Shown here piece after piece: positions 1 through 8,048 of a stretch of DNA of 64,000 nucleotides. Source of the DNA: Gillisella taibaishanensis (lineage in GTDB: Bacteria; Pseudomonadota; Alphaproteobacteria; Rhizobiales; Rhizobiaceae); NCBI RefSeq assembly GCF_001938985.1, contig NZ_MKIN01000021.1, positions 372,001-436,000 on the forward strand. The letters are read 5' to 3'. A program made the translations under genes and the position numbers. Position 1 is the first letter of the stretch. Each line of letters begins with the position of its first letter. The notes below the pieces were generated by a model. It had not been told where the DNA came from. It did no database searches and worked only from the letters and a program-made list of their open reading frames with translations.

Positions 1-789
1 GCCCTGCGGTTCGAATGGCGCTACGAATCCTCCCGCATCGTGCAGGTCGTCTCGCTGGAGGCAGGGGCGCGGCAGCTGGAATTCGATACATTCATCGATT
101 GGCACGAGCATCATACTCTGCTGAAGACCGGCTTCCCGATGGCGGTGAATGCCGCTTCGGTCGATGCGGAAATCCAGTTCGGCCATGTCCGCCGCGCCAC
201 CCATCGCAACACGTCCTGGGACAAGGCCCGGTTCGAATGCTCGATGCAGCGCTGGATCGACATCGGCGAACCCGGCTTCGGCATCGCTTTCCTCAATGAC
301 TGCAAATACGGCTATGACGCCAAGGACAACGATATCCGTCTGACGCTGCTGCGCTCCCCCACCTATCCGTGGCCGGACGCGGACCAGGGCCAGCACCAGC
401 TGCGCTACGCCGTGATGGTGCACGATGGCGACAAGGCAGCCGTGCATGAGGCGGCGGAAGACATCAATATGCCACTGCAAATCCTGGCTGTGGACCAGCG
501 CAACGCGCAAGAAGCCGCCGGAAGAACGGCGCCGCTATTGTCAGTCGATACGGCAGGCATCACGCTGGAGGCTGTCAAACGCGCCGAAGCGGGCGATGGT
601 TATATTGTCAGGCTTTGGGAAACGACAGGGCAGCGACGCGAAGCGTCGGTGCGCCTGGGCGGACAATTTGCCAGCGCCATGCTGGTAGACCTTCTAGAGG
701 AAAAGCCGGAGCCAATACGGATTGTCGACGATCAGTTGAACCTTGTGTTCAAGCCCTTCGAGATCCTGACATTGAAACTGACGGATTAA
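1..789 (+). CDS. Alpha-mannosidase (GH38), C-terminal fragment, 5' truncated by window edge
   Basis: The reading frame is open from base 1 and gives the last 262 residues of a larger protein. The text matches the C-terminal beta domains of glycoside hydrolase family 38 alpha-mannosidases: a DWHEHH stretch near residue 36, then LLKTGFP, the block THRNTSWD, and FGIAFLNDCKYGYD. The family hydrolyses terminal alpha-mannosides and is usually about 1000 residues in bacteria, so the catalytic domain lies outside the window. The first in-frame ATG-like start inside the window is not the real one. A G/C hairpin follows the stop. The substrate cannot be judged from this part. Confidence 0.88.
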   Translation, partial: ALRFEWRYESSRIVQVVSLEAGARQLEFDTFIDWHEHHTLLKTGFPMAVNAASVDAEIQFGHVRRATHRNTSWDKARFECSMQRWIDIGEPGFGIAFLNDCKYGYDAKDNDIRLTLLRSPTYPWPDADQGQHQLRYAVMVHDGDKAAVHEAAEDINMPLQILAVDQRNAQEAAGRTAPLLSVDTAGITLEAVKRAEAGDGYIVRLWETTGQRREASVRLGGQFASAMLVDLLEEKPEPIRIVDDQLNLVFKPFEILTLKLTD

Positions 790-800
790 CCAGAAGATTT

Positions 801-818
801 GGGGGAGCTAAGCCCCCC
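801..818. terminator. Short G/C hairpin between convergent genes
   Basis: Five G's at 801-805 pair with C's at 813-817 around a 7-nt loop, between the mannosidase stop and the convergent small gene. There is no clear T-run, so termination is only probable. Confidence 0.4.
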
Positions 819-826
819 TCACCTCG

Positions 827-1108
827 CTATTCGCGATTGACGAATTTATTGAACCGGCTGGGACCACCATCCGTGGTCTCGTCCTGATAGAGAAAGGCCA
901 AGCCGTTCTCATCGAAGATCTCGAAGAACTGGTCCCAGGAAATCGGCTCAAGATTGTCTTCAGGCTCGCCGAAATCGATCCGCAGGATGCCCCCATCCTT
1001 GCCGCTACCCTTGGAGGCGGCGACGCGCGAAGGTTTCCCATCGCGCGCTTCGGCCCAGGTGCGGATTGTCTTGTGATCGATCGTCGTCTCAGAGCTTGCC
1101 ACGGTCAT
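827..1108 (-). CDS. Small conserved-looking hypothetical protein (93 aa)
   Basis: The ATG at 1108 gives a 93-residue soluble protein starting MTVASSETTIDHKTIRTW. It is acidic towards the C-terminus, with a WDQFFEIFDENGLAFLYQDE segment. There is no signal peptide or membrane segment. An AGGAG lies almost directly against the ATG, with unusually short spacing. A TTG at 1141 would add 11 residues but has no better ribosome site. The gene lies 71 bp downstream of the aldolase gene on the same strand and may be cotranscribed with it. I do not recognise a function. Coding appears real because the frame runs cleanly to the convergent hairpin. Confidence 0.6.
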   Translation of the reverse strand: MTVASSETTIDHKTIRTWAEARDGKPSRVAASKGSGKDGGILRIDFGEPEDNLEPISWDQFFEIFDENGLAFLYQDETTDGGPSRFNKFVNRE

Positions 1109-1179
1109 TCTCCTGGAAGATTTCAGAGAATTTTCCAACAAAAAGCCGTGGCCAAAGTTCCGCTGGATAATCAGCCGGA

Positions 1180-2121
1180 TCAGTTCCCCTGCGGATATCG
1201 GGCAGCGTACCAGGTCTTGAACAGCGCATACTGGTGTTCGAGATTAGCCCGCTGGGACGCACTCAAAGCGTCCGTCTCGTTGAAATGCAGCGTGTATTCC
1301 GCCTCACCGTTCAGCACCATCAGATACTTGTAGTGCAGGACCAGATCAGGACCTTCGTCATAGGTGGAGAGCACCATCAGCGCCTCTTCCAATTCCCGGG
1401 CGTCACGGCGAGCCTGCGGATCGCCCTTGGCAGCCTTTTCGCAAAGCGCCATCAGATGCAGGACTTCCTTGGGCAGCGCATTGCCGATACCGGTGATCGC
1501 GCCGCCGGCGCCGCAATTGACGAAGCCGTGATAGACGCCGGTGTCGACGCCGACCATCAGGATCAAGCCATTGTCGCCTGACGTGATGTTTTCAGCCGCA
1601 TAGGTCATATCGCCCTTGCCGCCGAATTCCTTGAAGCCGATCAGGTTGGAGAAGCGAGCGCGCAGGTCGAAGAACAGATCGGCGCGGGTGGCAAAGCCAT
1701 AATAGGGGCTGTTGTAGATGACGGCAGGCAGATCCTTGCCGGCTTCCAGCACCGCAGAGAAATGATCGCGCTGGGCGGCCATCAACGAACCGCGCGACAG
1801 AACGCGCGGAATGACCATCAGGCCGCTTGCACCAACCTTGGCGGCATGCGCCGCATGGCTGACAGCAGACTTGGTGTTGATGGCACCGGTGCCGACAACA
1901 GTCGGGACACCCGCCTCGACCAGGCGACGCACGCCTTCCTGGCGCTCTTCGTCGGTCAACAGCGGCCAATCGCCCATCGAGCCGCAATAGACGACGCCCG
2001 ACATGCCGAGCCCGACCAGTTCCTTGCCCTTGCACACCAGCGCGTCAAAATCCGGCGTCCGGTCGGGACGGCAGGGGGTCATGAGGGCAGGAATGCATCC
2101 CTTGAATACGAGCTCGGCCAT
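1180..2121 (-). CDS. Dihydrodipicolinate synthase (DapA)-family aldolase/lyase
   Basis: This is a 313-residue TIM-barrel protein of the DHDPS/N-acetylneuraminate lyase family. Visible marks are the N-terminal FKGCIPALMTPC strand, the CGSMGDWPLL phosphate/carboxylate-binding loop, the catalytic Tyr136 in YNSPYYG, and the Schiff-base Lys164 in IGFKEFGG. The family cleaves or condenses 2-keto acids using pyruvate-type chemistry. The standard GTTGE loop is altered, which argues against lysine biosynthesis and for a catabolic role on a sugar acid or hydroxyproline-type substrate. It lies downstream of a GntR/FCD regulator on the same strand, with a perfect palindrome at 2201-2210 in the gap, so it is probably that regulator's target. 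The substrate is not determined. Confidence 0.85.
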   Translation of the reverse strand: MAELVFKGCIPALMTPCRPDRTPDFDALVCKGKELVGLGMSGVVYCGSMGDWPLLTDEERQEGVRRLVEAGVPTVVGTGAINTKSAVSHAAHAAKVGASGLMVIPRVLSRGSLMAAQRDHFSAVLEAGKDLPAVIYNSPYYGFATRADLFFDLRARFSNLIGFKEFGGKGDMTYAAENITSGDNGLILMVGVDTGVYHGFVNCGAGGAITGIGNALPKEVLHLMALCEKAAKGDPQARRDARELEEALMVLSTYDEGPDLVLHYKYLMVLNGEAEYTLHFNETDALSASQRANLEHQYALFKTWYAARYPQGN

Positions 2122-2200
2122 CGGCGTCTTTCCTCAGTTTGCCTGCAGGCGCAGGACATATGTCAACCATTGGCAACACGTGTATCATCCACGCTGTAAA

Positions 2201-2210
2201 TTGTCGACAA
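2201..2210. promoter_or_regulatory. Candidate GntR/FCD operator upstream of the DapA-like gene
   Basis: TTGTCGACAA is a perfect 10-bp palindrome in an AT-rich gap, 80 bp upstream of the aldolase ATG and just after the gntR gene. FCD-type GntR regulators usually bind short palindromes with a TTGT...ACAA pattern. The link to the adjacent regulator is inference. Confidence 0.4.
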
Positions 2211-2239
2211 ATAAAATACAAAGAAGTCCGCCTGATGAT

Positions 2240-2965
2240 TTACAACGCTATCGCTCCCGTTTGGCGCCCGTCGGCGGCAATGTAGGAGCGGATCTGCTGG
2301 ACGATCTGGTCTGCATGAGCCGCGCCCAAAGCATCGGCGCGCTCAGCGTCGCGATTGATAATCGCCTCGATGATCTCCTCGTGCTCGTTGACATACTGGC
2401 GCGGCAGCATGTCGTTGAAGGAAGAATAGTAGAGCCGCAGAATGCGCCGCCCTTCGTCCAGCAGGCGGGTGAACAGGTCTTCGAAATAGCGATTGCCGGC
2501 CGCTTGGGCGATGGCGACATGGAAGTCGCGATTGCTAGCGATCATCGCCAGCACGTCACGCCGCTCCACCGCCTCCGCAAACAGTGTCTGCAGCCGGCGG
2601 ATTTCATCGATCTGCTCTGGCCGATGGTTGAGCGCCGCGAGCCGCGTCGTCACACGGTACATCAGCGTCAAGGCCTCGAAGAATTCCGAGAGCCCAATAA
2701 AATCGATCTGCGAGACGATCGTCGCCCTGTTGGTCAGCGTGGTAATCAGACCGTCAGCTGCCAGCCGCACCAGCGCCTCACGGATAGGCGTGCGCGAGAG
2801 CGCAAAACGGTCGGACAATTGCTGCTCGTCTATGGCGCTACCAGGAACGAGCTTCAACTCGATGATCTCGTTGCGCAGTGTCTCGTAAACCGCAGACACC
2901 CCATAGCCCCGACGATGACTGGGCTTCTCACGCTCGCTCGACTGGCCGTCCGTTTTACGATCCAC
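2240..2965 (-). CDS. GntR-family transcriptional regulator, FCD subfamily
   Basis: This 241-residue protein has an N-terminal winged helix-turn-helix at about residues 22-90. It contains [18 protein letters not shown] and the signature [20 protein letters not shown] helical FCD ligand domain follows (about 95-230) with the [12 protein letters not shown] and HEEIIEAI segments, whose D and H residues are typical metal/ligand positions. It lies between a DapA-like gene (same strand) and divergent thuAB, so it probably controls one or both. Such regulators are commonly repressors released by the pathway substrate. The effector is unknown. Confidence 0.9.
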   Translation of the reverse strand: MDRKTDGQSSEREKPSHRRGYGVSAVYETLRNEIIELKLVPGSAIDEQQLSDRFALSRTPIREALVRLAADGLITTLTNRATIVSQIDFIGLSEFFEALTLMYRVTTRLAALNHRPEQIDEIRRLQTLFAEAVERRDVLAMIASNRDFHVAIAQAAGNRYFEDLFTRLLDEGRRILRLYYSSFNDMLPRQYVNEHEEIIEAIINRDAERADALGAAHADQIVQQIRSYIAADGRQTGAIAL

Positions 2966-3255
2966 GATCCCGCTTCCATCTGCTGACGATTCTCAACGCA
3001 AATCTACCAGAGCCACCCGAAAAATGCGCGCTTGACCGCGTGATGTCCCGGGTGATCGCTATCTCTGGAACATACACGACTGAAACGATTGTGGACTGTC
3101 TCGAAATCGCCAAGCTTGGCGCTAACATCGGCATGTCAGGTTTCGCCGGGGGTGGCGCAAAGCGAGTCGGAGGCGACAAGACGGGGGAAACAGGGTCGAC
3201 ATCGCCGCGCCCTCACGAGATTCAAGCCAACACTGTCCATCAAGAGGAGAAGAGC
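2966..3255. promoter_or_regulatory. Divergent intergenic region between gntR and thuA
   Basis: These 290 bp separate the divergent gntR and thuA genes and must hold both promoters. The plus strand stays open through the whole stretch, joined to thuA, but the ribosome site GAGGAGA at 3244-3250 and GTG at 3256 mark the thuA start. I found no clear sigma-70 boxes and no copy of the 2201-2210 palindrome. Confidence 0.45.
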
Positions 3256-4041
3256 GTGACGATCAAGACGGTTGTCTGGGGCGAGAACATTCACGAGCAT
3301 ATCAATGACGTGGTGGGCCGCCTTTATCCGCAGGGCATGCACACGACCATTGCCGATGCCCTCAATCGGGACACCGGCATCGAGGCGACAACGGCCACGC
3401 TGCAGGAGCCCGACCATGGCCTGAGTGCCGCGCGTCTGGATGCTACGGACGTGTTGATCTGGTGGGGCCACAAAGACCACGGCAGCGTTCGCGACGAGGT
3501 GGTCGAACGTGTGGCTGCCCGCGTGCATGAAGGCATGGGCCTGATCGTGCTGCATTCAGGCCATTTCGCAAAAGTGTTCAAACGGCTGATGGGCACGCCC
3601 TGCGCGCTGAAATGGCGCGAGGCCGGCGAGCGCGAACGCATCTGGACCGTCAATCCCGGCCATCCGATCGCAGCGGGTATTCCCGAACAGTTCGTGCTCG
3701 AAAATGAAGAGATGTACGGTGAATTCTTCTCCGTTCCGGAGCCGCTGGAAACGGTATTCATCTCCTGGTTTGCCGGCGGCGAAGTCTTCCGCTCCGGCCT
3801 CACATGGCGGCGCGGCGCCGGCAACATCTTCTACTTCCGCCCGGGCCACGAAACCTATCCGACCTATCATAACGAGACGATACAACAGGTGATCTGTAAC
3901 GCTGTGAAATGGGCGTATAATCCGCGTCCAGCGCTGAAATCCATTCACGATGCCCCGAATGTGCCGGTCGACAAGGCGCTGGAACCGATCGAAGAACGGG
4001 GCCCGAAACTGCACAAGGCTGGGGAGGCCGGATATCGATGA
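3256..4041 (+). CDS. thuA: ThuA, trehalose utilisation protein
   Basis: Taking the GTG at 3256, preceded by GAGGAGA at 5-nt spacing, gives a 261-residue protein, the usual ThuA length. It opens with [15 protein letters not shown] and contains [31 protein letters not shown] and a C-terminal YYRPGHE-like segment ([15 protein letters not shown]). These are typical of the ThuA family, which has a class I glutamine amidotransferase-like fold. In Sinorhizobium ThuA acts with ThuB in oxidising trehalose-type disaccharides towards 3-keto forms. The stop overlaps the thuB start by four bases (ATGA), so the two are translationally coupled. The thu ABC transporter is absent here, so the substrate could be a related disaccharide. 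Confidence 0.85.
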   Translation: MTIKTVVWGENIHEHINDVVGRLYPQGMHTTIADALNRDTGIEATTATLQEPDHGLSAARLDATDVLIWWGHKDHGSVRDEVVERVAARVHEGMGLIVLHSGHFAKVFKRLMGTPCALKWREAGERERIWTVNPGHPIAAGIPEQFVLENEEMYGEFFSVPEPLETVFISWFAGGEVFRSGLTWRRGAGNIFYFRPGHETYPTYHNETIQQVICNAVKWAYNPRPALKSIHDAPNVPVDKALEPIEERGPKLHKAGEAGYR

Positions 4042-5144
4042 ACGCACCCGTCCGTATTCTCATTCTCGGAACCGGCGGCATGGCAAACCGCCATGCCATG
4101 GAATTCGCAACGAACTCCGACGCACAACTGGTCGGCGCCGTCGATGTCGACATCGCCAAGGTGCGCGGCTTTGCGCTGCGCCACGACATCCCCAATACCT
4201 TCACGTCTCTTGAGGATGCGCTGGCCTGGGGCGAGTTCGATGCCGTCGCCAATGTCACCCCCGACCGGGTCCACTATCCAACTACCCTGCAATTGATCGC
4301 CGCCGGCAAGCATGTGTTCTGCGAAAAGCCGCTCGCCGAGAGCTTCGAAAAAGCCGACGAAATGGCCCGTTTGGCCGAAGCCTCGGGCCTAGTGAACATG
4401 GTCAACCTCACCTACCGCAATGTCGCGCCGGTGCAGAAGGCCCGCCAGATCGTCAAGGCCGGCGAGATCGGCACCGTCCGCCATATCGAGGCGGCCTATC
4501 TGCAAAGCTGGCTGGTTTCCAAAGCCTGGGGCGATTGGGCAACCGAAGACCAGTGGCTGTGGCGGCTCTCCACCAAGCACGGCTCGAACGGCGTGCTTGG
4601 CGATGTCGGCATTCATATTCTCGACTTTGCCGGCTATGGCGCGGACACTGATGTCGACCATATCTTTGCCCGGCTTAAGACCTTCGAGAAGGCGCCCGGC
4701 AACCGCATCCGTGACTACGACCTCGACGCCAATGACAGTTTCACCATGACGGCGGAGTTTTCCAACGGCGCTATCGGCGTCATCCATGCCTCGCGCTGGG
4801 CGACTGGCCACCTCAACGAATTGCGTTTGCGCATGCATGGCGACAAGGGAGCGCTTGAGGTCATCCACACACCCGCCGGCAACAGCCTTCGGGCCTGCCT
4901 GGGCGACGATGTCGAGAAAGGCGTGTGGAAGGATCTCGACGCAGGTGTGGTCGCCACGAACTATCAGCGCTTCGTGGAAGCCGTGCTGGAGGGCAAAACC
5001 CGCGAGCCAGACTTCCGCCATGCGGCCGATCTGCAGAAGGTGCTGGACCTCGCCCTGGTGACCGAGCGGGAGCGGCGCGAACACTCGATCCGTAGGGGCA
5101 GTGCCGCGACAGTGCCGCCGCTGGTCGCCGTTCCCTCAAGCTGA
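4038..5144 (+). CDS. thuB: ThuB / Gfo-Idh-MocA family oxidoreductase
   Basis: This 368-residue NAD(P)-dependent dehydrogenase has an N-terminal Rossmann fold with the loop [11 protein letters not shown]. The family hallmark CEKPLAES is at about residue 95, followed by the C-terminal alpha/beta domain with [15 protein letters not shown]. In the ThuAB pair it oxidises the sugar. The start overlaps thuA by ATGA. A strong 11-bp hairpin lies 20 bp after the stop. Assignment to ThuB rather than another MocA-type sugar dehydrogenase rests mainly on the coupling to thuA. Confidence 0.82.
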   Translation: MNAPVRILILGTGGMANRHAMEFATNSDAQLVGAVDVDIAKVRGFALRHDIPNTFTSLEDALAWGEFDAVANVTPDRVHYPTTLQLIAAGKHVFCEKPLAESFEKADEMARLAEASGLVNMVNLTYRNVAPVQKARQIVKAGEIGTVRHIEAAYLQSWLVSKAWGDWATEDQWLWRLSTKHGSNGVLGDVGIHILDFAGYGADTDVDHIFARLKTFEKAPGNRIRDYDLDANDSFTMTAEFSNGAIGVIHASRWATGHLNELRLRMHGDKGALEVIHTPAGNSLRACLGDDVEKGVWKDLDAGVVATNYQRFVEAVLEGKTREPDFRHAADLQKVLDLALVTERERREHSIRRGSAATVPPLVAVPSS

Positions 5145-5163
5145 AATCTGGCACTTTCCCCTG

Positions 5164-5193
5164 GCGCTGCCCCGTCTCGTTTCGGGGCAGCGC
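5164..5193. terminator. Strong hairpin after thuAB
   Basis: GCGCTGCCCCG at 5164-5174 pairs perfectly with CGGGGCAGCGC at 5183-5193 around an 8-nt loop. There is no T-run after it. It probably ends or stabilises the thuAB transcript. Confidence 0.55.
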
Positions 5194-5284
5194 ACCCACC
5201 GGAAATTGCAAAAGCGTTAAAACTTTCGGAACTGATGCAGCTTTTCCCTATTCGGCGGTAGGACAATCAAGACAGGAGAGATTG

Positions 5285-6109
5285 ATGTTCTACACCGACA
5301 ACAAGCTTCAGTTCCCGGTTCGCGTCGAGACGCCGGATCCGCAATTCGCCCGCGCCCTGCAGCAGGCTATCGGCGGCGTCGAAGGCGAAATCCGGGTCGC
5401 CATGCAGTATTTCTTCCAGGCCTGTGGCGCGCGCGGCAATCCAAAATTCCGTGACCTCTTGATGAATACCGCAGCCGAAGAACTCGGCCACATCGAGATG
5501 CTGGCGACCGCTGTTGCCCTTAATCTGGAAGGCGCTCCGGTTTCCATCAAGGAAGAGATTGCCGCCGATCCCGTTTCCAGCGCCATCCTGGGCGGCATCA
5601 ACATGAAGAACCTGCTCTCGGCCGGTCTTTCGGCCATGCCTGTTGATTCCGACGGCGTGCCGTTCAACATGTCGCATATCTATGCCAGCGGAAATATTGC
5701 GGCCGATATGACCGCAAATGTCGCTGCTGAATCGACGGGCCGCGTGCTTGCGACCCGGCTCTATAACCTGACCAAAGATCCGGGCATGAAGGAAATGCTG
5801 GCCTATATGATCGCCCGCGATACCATGCACCAGAACCAGTGGCTTGCGGCGCTGGAAGAGCTTGGCGGGCCGACCAATGTCTTCCCGATCCCCAACAGCT
5901 TCCCGCAGGAACAGGAAAACCAGGACTTCAGCTATGCCTTCCTGGGCTTCCAGGCCGATGGTAGCGATCCGGTTGCTGGCCGCTGGTCAACCGGCAAATC
6001 CCTTGACGGCAAGGGTCAGTACACGTCGCGTCCCATGAGGCCGCTCGGCGATGAACCGGTTCTTGGTCCGGCAAAACCCAATAGCGGCGCGCAGACAGAA
6101 CAGCTCTGA
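5285..6109 (+). CDS. Manganese (non-haem) catalase
   Basis: The ATG at 5285, six bases after GACAGGAGAG, gives 274 residues. The di-manganese ligands of the ferritin-like family fall at the expected places: Glu35 (GEIRVAMQYF), Glu66 and His69 (AEELGHIEM), Glu149 (AAESTGR) and His182 (RDTMHQNQW). The enzyme dismutates hydrogen peroxide in the cytoplasm. After residue 200 comes the usual family tail with NSFPQEQENQDFSYAF. It is monocistronic: a hairpin precedes it and a terminator follows. A GGAAC lies upstream at 5228, but no matching CGTT is at the right distance, so stress control through EcfG is not shown. Confidence 0.93.
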   Translation: MFYTDNKLQFPVRVETPDPQFARALQQAIGGVEGEIRVAMQYFFQACGARGNPKFRDLLMNTAAEELGHIEMLATAVALNLEGAPVSIKEEIAADPVSSAILGGINMKNLLSAGLSAMPVDSDGVPFNMSHIYASGNIAADMTANVAAESTGRVLATRLYNLTKDPGMKEMLAYMIARDTMHQNQWLAALEELGGPTNVFPIPNSFPQEQENQDFSYAFLGFQADGSDPVAGRWSTGKSLDGKGQYTSRPMRPLGDEPVLGPAKPNSGAQTEQL

Positions 6110-6135
6110 GCGCAACGCGTCCTCCCAAGTGATGA

Positions 6136-6170
6136 AAAGGCACCGCCGATGCTATCGGGGGTGCCTTTTC
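6136..6170. terminator. Bidirectional rho-independent terminator
   Basis: AAAAGGCACC at 6136-6145 pairs with GGTGCCTTTT at 6161-6170 over a 15-nt loop that can itself fold. T-runs occur in both directions, so it can serve both the catalase gene and the convergent ndh operon. Confidence 0.75.
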
Positions 6171-6225
6171 AATTCAGCCAGTCATGGCTGCACAGCATAG
6201 GGCCGGGATAGGTCCTGCTGTCGTC

Positions 6226-6375
6226 CTATCGGCCGAAATTGCCACCGATGCCGGAGAAGGCGAAGATAACAAGCAAAGCAATGCCGATCACAGCCAGGAT
6301 AATGATCGGCTTCGAACGCAGCCTTTTTTCTCGCCTTGATCGAGGCCGTGGTGAGTGCTTTTCAAACTGGGTCAT
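6226..6375 (-). CDS. Small single-pass membrane protein, 49 aa, coupled to ndh
   Basis: The ATG at 6375 overlaps the ndh stop in the form ATGA, a strong sign of translational coupling. The product has a very basic N-terminal half (SPRPRSRREKRLRSKP), one hydrophobic segment (IIILAVIGIALLVIFAFSGI, about residues 24-43) and a short polar end. The charge pattern predicts the basic N-terminus in the cytoplasm. Genes this small are often skipped by annotation. The function is unknown; being tied to a type II NADH dehydrogenase, it may help anchor or regulate that enzyme, which is inference. The alternative plus-strand frame across this region has no such features. Confidence 0.68.
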   Translation of the reverse strand: MTQFEKHSPRPRSRREKRLRSKPIIILAVIGIALLVIFAFSGIGGNFGR

Positions 6376-7649
6376 GGCGAGAGGTTCTCATCGATCAGGC
6401 GGGCACCGCGCTGGCGCGTGACATAGCGCGAAATCCATTGAATAGTGACCAGAAGCCGCTTTTCGAAATTGATCAGCAGGTAGACGTGGACGAGCGCCCA
6501 AAGAAACCAGGCGAGACGGCCCTTCAACGTCCAGCGACCGAAGTCGAAGATGGCGGCGTTGCGGCCGATCACGGCAGTATTGCCGCGATTGCGGAAGGAA
6601 AATGTCTCAGGCTCACGCCCCTGGAAAGTCAGTTTCAGCGCACGACCAAGATATTCGCCCTGTTGTTTGGCGACCTGAGCCAGAGCCGGCAGCGGTCGCC
6701 CTTTGCTGTCGAGCGCAAGCGCTGTATCGCCGATGGCATAGACATCCTCAACTCCATGCACCCGCAACCGATCATCGACCGGAAGACGTCCGCCGGGCCC
6801 CGGTGCGATACCGAACCAGCTGGCGGCCGGCGAGGCCTTGACGCCGGCGCCCCAGACCACACATCCGGCCCGCAGCGTCTCGCCGTTGACGGTCACCCCA
6901 TCGCGGTCCACGTCTTCGACGCGTGCGTTTAGCCTTATCTCCACGCCTATGGCCTGAAGATAGTCATGGGCGTAGCGCTGCAGGTGATCGGGAAAGGCCG
7001 TGAGAATTCGGTTACCGGCCTCGACCAGCAGCACGCGGTGATCCTCGACGGATAGACTGCGGAAGTCGCGCTTGATCGTGTGGTGGCCAAGCTCCCGCAC
7101 AGCACCGGCGAGTTCGACGCCGGTCGGGCCACCGCCAATCACAACTGTCGTCAGCAAGGCGCGGCGCTCGAGCGAATCGTCACTGCGTTCGGCCCGTTCG
7201 AAGGCGAGCAATAGCCGCTGCCGGATCAGCCGTGCCTCATGAATGGTCTTCAGCCCCGGCGCCAGGGCTCGCCATTCGTCATGGCCGAAATAGTTATAGT
7301 CAGAGCCGGTCGCGATCACCAGGGCGTCATAGGGCAAGCGCTCGCCGTCATTCAGCAACAGCGCATGAGTTGCGGCATCGACGCCCGTCACCTCAGCCAT
7401 GACAACGTGAATATTGCGGTAGCGGCCAAGCGTTTTGCGGATCGGCTCGGCAATGTCAGCGGGCGACAGCGCCGCCGTCGCCACCTGGTAGAGCAAGGGT
7501 TGGAAGAGATTGTGGTTGCGCCTGTCCACCACGGTCACGGCGCAATCGCTGCGGCCGAGTTCACGGGCGCAGGCCAACCCGCCAAAGCCGGCACCGACAA
7601 TCACGATATGAGGACGGGCCGGTCGGTTGTTGCTGTCAGAATCGATCAT
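6372..7649 (-). CDS. ndh: Type II NADH dehydrogenase (NDH-2)
   Basis: The ATG at 7649 with GGAG seven bases upstream gives 425 residues. There are two dinucleotide-binding folds: FAD at about residues 15-45 (IVIVGAGFGGLACARELG) and NADH at about 165-200 (TVVIGGGPTGVELAGAVREL). The FAD-binding C-terminal motif VYAIGDTA and the quinone-site type text LAQVAKQQG follow. A C-terminal amphipathic region (WFLWALVHVYLLINFEKRL) is typical of membrane-attached NDH-2. The enzyme moves electrons from NADH to quinone without pumping protons. A one-mismatch EcfG-type promoter lies just upstream. The stop overlaps the small membrane protein gene. Confidence 0.9.
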   Translation of the reverse strand: MIDSDSNNRPARPHIVIVGAGFGGLACARELGRSDCAVTVVDRRNHNLFQPLLYQVATAALSPADIAEPIRKTLGRYRNIHVVMAEVTGVDAATHALLLNDGERLPYDALVIATGSDYNYFGHDEWRALAPGLKTIHEARLIRQRLLLAFERAERSDDSLERRALLTTVVIGGGPTGVELAGAVRELGHHTIKRDFRSLSVEDHRVLLVEAGNRILTAFPDHLQRYAHDYLQAIGVEIRLNARVEDVDRDGVTVNGETLRAGCVVWGAGVKASPAASWFGIAPGPGGRLPVDDRLRVHGVEDVYAIGDTALALDSKGRPLPALAQVAKQQGEYLGRALKLTFQGREPETFSFRNRGNTAVIGRNAAIFDFGRWTLKGRLAWFLWALVHVYLLINFEKRLLVTIQWISRYVTRQRGARLIDENLSP

Positions 7650-7673
7650 CAGGTCACTCCGCAAGCCGTTCCC

Positions 7674-7698
7674 AACCGTTTCCGGCAGACAATGTTCC
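7674..7698 (-). promoter_or_regulatory. Possible EcfG-type promoter of ndh (one mismatch)
   Basis: On the minus strand GGAAC (7698-7694), a 16-bp spacer and GGTT (7677-7674) lie 25 bp before the ndh ATG. The EcfG -10 element should be CGTT, so one base differs. The spacing is the same as in the exact matches elsewhere in this window. Confidence 0.35.
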
Positions 7699-7719
7699 GG
7701 TCATATCGCAGTGGTTCCC

Positions 7720-7732
7720 CCTAATGATTAGG
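7720..7732. promoter_or_regulatory. Inverted repeat in the ndh/NHEJ divergent gap
   Basis: CCTAAT-G-ATTAGG forms a 6-1-6 inverted repeat between ndh and the divergent small gene before ku. It could be an operator. No regulator gene is adjacent. Confidence 0.25.
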
Positions 7733-7779
7733 AGAATAGCACGGCGGGAACTTACCGCCTCCGCCGGACTTATGAGGCC

Positions 7780-8046
7780 ATGGACACGAAAAACAGTACC
7801 CCTGCCGGTCATGAGCCCCTGGACGAACGCGATCGGCTTATCCTTGCCCTTTACGCACAGTTGAAGGCCGAGCGGCAGACGCGCGAGGCGATGGAAAGAG
7901 CGATCCGCAGCGGTTCTGTTTCACTTGATGTACTCGAGGCGATGGCGAGCGACCCGGTACCTGTCGTCACAGACAGCGATATCGCTGCTCTCGAAATCCT
8001 GCTGGAAGCAGACGAAGCAAGGCGTCGGGGACAAGAGGAGGGTTAG
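7780..8046 (+). CDS. Small hypothetical protein at the head of the ku-ligD operon
   Basis: This is an 88-residue, acidic, mostly helical protein (LILALYAQLKAERQTREAMERAIRSG, written here in parts: LILALYAQLKAER and QTREAMERAIRSG). It has no signal peptide or membrane segment. It ends 2 bp before the ku start and is clearly in one operon with ku and ligD. The ATG has AGG only two bases upstream, a poor spacing. No known domain is recognised. Its place suggests a helper or regulator of the NHEJ pathway, which is inference from position alone. Confidence 0.65.
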   Translation: MDTKNSTPAGHEPLDERDRLILALYAQLKAERQTREAMERAIRSGSVSLDVLEAMASDPVPVVTDSDIAALEILLEADEARRRGQEEG

Positions 8047-8048
8047 GC

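Noticed and set aside
3000-3255. Open frame before thuA including [12 protein letters not shown], which recalls the glycine loop of CoA-transferase/acetyl-CoA hydrolase proteins
   Set aside because: The match is only about 12 residues, the flanks do not align, and the ribosome site and GTG at 3256 explain thuA. Probably chance.
5228-5260. GGAAC upstream of the manganese catalase as an EcfG promoter
   Set aside because: No CGTT or close variant lies 16-17 bp downstream.
6239-6421. 60-codon plus-strand frame past the catalase
   Set aside because: The minus strand has a better candidate with ATGA coupling to ndh; the plus frame has no ribosome site.
7747-7770. GGAAC before the small gene of the ku operon as an EcfG promoter
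   Set aside because: The bases 16 bp on read ACTT, and the start codon would be too close.
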